From contig CAXNAA020000507.1 of the NCBI GenBank assembly GCA_964200075.2, forward strand, positions 1 to 20,629: DNA of 20,629 nucleotides. Reading direction: 5' to 3'. This stretch comes from Sphacelaria rigidula (Eukaryota > Phaeophyceae > Sphacelariales). Positions within the stretch are counted from its first letter, which is position 1, and every line of letters starts with the position of its first letter. A model generated the notes under the pieces. That model made no database searches, had not been told where the DNA came from, and saw only the letters and a list, made by a program, of their open reading frames with translations. The position numbers and the translations under genes are program-made. Positions 18,840-20,629 of the stretch are shown here, in pieces.

Positions 18840-20629
18840 TGGATGATGCTATTCCTTGTACTGATTCTGTTTAGATTACACGGGGAGTATGCCGGACGCT
18901 AGCTTGCACGACCCGACCCCTCAAACGGAAAGTGGCTGGTACGGATTGGTTTGCTACCTCGATGCGGAGGAGACCGTAAGGTTACGGGGCCCTGATATCC
19001 CAATGCTATGTTCCACCAGTGTGTCGTGGACCCTTGATTTGTACAGTTGTGATCGCCATGTGTCTTGTAGTCATGTGCCGAGAGCTGCCCCAAGGTAGAT
19101 GCACTGTGGAAATCGGCCACCGAATGAAACGTGACACTGCTGTTGACGTTCAACTCATGCAGCAATTATGTCCAGCTTTCTCTGGATAATGCTGTGCGAT
19201 TTCGAGGTGCATGCCTCTAGCACCATGATAAAGGCACGGAGACGGAGACGGGCGTTCAACTTGTCACCCTCGTTCATCTCACACCTGCATGTGTATCCAA
19301 AACCAGAGCGCACGTAGTGTCTCACATTTTTGTACAGACACTATCGCCGTAAGCAAAGCTACAGTAGGGGTGCACTTTTCGCGCAAAAGCTTGTCTGGTT
19401 GAGGCGCTAAATGCGAAAAAGTATATCGACCAATCAGCGCCCGTCGAATTGTTCCGAGGTCAAAAATTCTCCGAGGCACTTGGGGCTGAAAAGGCTTCTA
19501 CTGAACCAAAATTGAAAAGGTTTTCGTCCTGCCCCCTATCCTATTCGTCCGGACCTTACGAAGCTCCGAAGCACGCAAGTTTTTTTCCCGAAGTGATTCG
19601 AAGCCGCGCTGTGCGAAAACAACCATCCCATCGTTCTTCAAACAAACATGAATCGTGACGCCCTCAACAAGTTTCAGCTTCATTGGTGCTCATGGCGTTG
19701 TGTTTCGCTTCCGTCTCTGGGCGCACTCGAGTGTTGGAATAGCTCGTGTTGAGCGGCACTGTCGTCAAGAAATGCCAACCACGTATTCAGCGAATAGTGG
19801 TCTATGCAGAGGGTGCACCAGTGATCGTCAGATCACTTGCTTCTGCAGCATAGATAAAAACAGTTGAAGGAGATGGCTGTTGGGCTCTTCATCAGGCCAA
19901 GGCAAAATAGAATGCACAGTTCCTCCGGAAAGCAGTAACTGGAGGTGATGGAATAGGGAGAGAGAGCATGGGCGATCGAGGTGACCGAGTCCAAGCTCCT
20001 CGATTCCTGGAACAAAAACAAATCGCTATACGTACGTAGCAAAAAGGCTTCCACGTCACTTGCGTGGCGTAGCGCCAGCTCATACACAACAGGATATACT
20101 GCAAGCTGTGCTACCCACCTACTTCTACAGCATACTATTGTGTAACAATCCCTGGCAGCACACTGTCATTATTGAAACCTCACGTGGCAACAAGATACCA
20201 TGTACTGTAACGGCGAGAAACTGTAAATACGCCGTTTGGCGTGAGCGGAGTGAACCGTAACCAACTACGCCGCTATTTGCCACAGAGTTTGAACTCATAG
20301 ATAGAACAAGCAGCTGGGGTACAGGCTGCGTAGAATTCCAACATCCCCTCATGAGTTGAACGTTGTGGAAAATCAACTCCCAATCAAACTGCAAATCAGG
20401 TATACAAACAGGAGAAACGACAAGGTACACCTTACTGATGTGTGGGCATTAGTCTGCATGAAAATTGCATATCTACCTCGTCAACAGACGCTAGTATAAA
20501 ACTCGCTACACTTCTAAGGTTGGCAGTATGTACTCCCTTTCTTCTTTATTCTTTATCTCTGTTTGCTTGTACCGCGTTTTGTGAGTTTTTCACTCTGGAT
20601 CTACTTTATTTTATTTTGGTTTCTTCTGC
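18840..20629. other. 3' flank; no recognisable gene
   Basis: Open frames of 60-101 codons overlap without recognisable motifs. A perfect 7 bp stem AGTGATC-GTCA-GATCACT lies at 19820-19837. The first few hundred bases may carry the 3' untranslated region of the EsV-1-7 gene, but no polyadenylation signal could be placed with confidence. The last ~100 bases are T-rich. Confidence 0.4.

Overview
The window looks like nuclear DNA of a stramenopile, most likely a brown alga. The main reason is one gene near the right end that encodes tandem copies of C-x4-C-x16-C-x2-H-x12. This matches the EsV-1-7 cysteine-rich motif, named after a gene of the Ectocarpus virus EsV-1 and known from the large brown-algal family that includes IMMEDIATE UPRIGHT. 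The low gene density, many short unrelated open frames, tRNA-headed SINE-like repeats and nested inverted repeats also fit a eukaryotic intergenic region. I see no bacterial operon structure, rRNA gene, intact tRNA gene or CRISPR array. The organism is an inference from the motif.

Layout: (1) 1-5470 is repeat-rich and holds no gene I can defend. It contains three copies of one SINE-like family (617-731 plus, 2867-3222 minus, 4100-4292 plus), the 3' end of a second SINE-like family at the left edge (1-125), and a diverged tandem repeat with a ~280 bp period (2011-2680). (2) 5475-11450 is a ~6 kb fold-back structure. Two arms of about 1.1 and 1.5 kb (5475-6560 and 9962-11450) are inverted copies of each other, and each ends internally in a ~200 bp smaller palindrome. 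The 3.4 kb between the arms contains two blocks of GAGT/ACTC minisatellite bounded by short inverted ends (6725-8036), a nearly complete tRNA-headed SINE on the minus strand (8457-8790), and one unexplained open frame (9258-9599). (3) 11451-16290 has further short repeats and hairpins, a telomere-like tract, tRNA-like fragments, a 66 bp inverted-repeat pair and a possible transposase relic, but no convincing gene. (4) 16452-18839 is the one clear gene: about 16 EsV-1-7 repeats followed by a ~180-residue low-complexity tail, interrupted by a single in-frame TGA in repeat 7. (5) 18840-20629 shows nothing I can identify.

The notable points are the EsV-1-7 array, with its two-unit (228 bp) higher-order periodicity, C-terminal decay and lone stop codon, and the large nested fold-back element with both SINE and minisatellite material inside it. 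All repeat relationships were found by eye. No alignment or database search was run, so boundaries are approximate.
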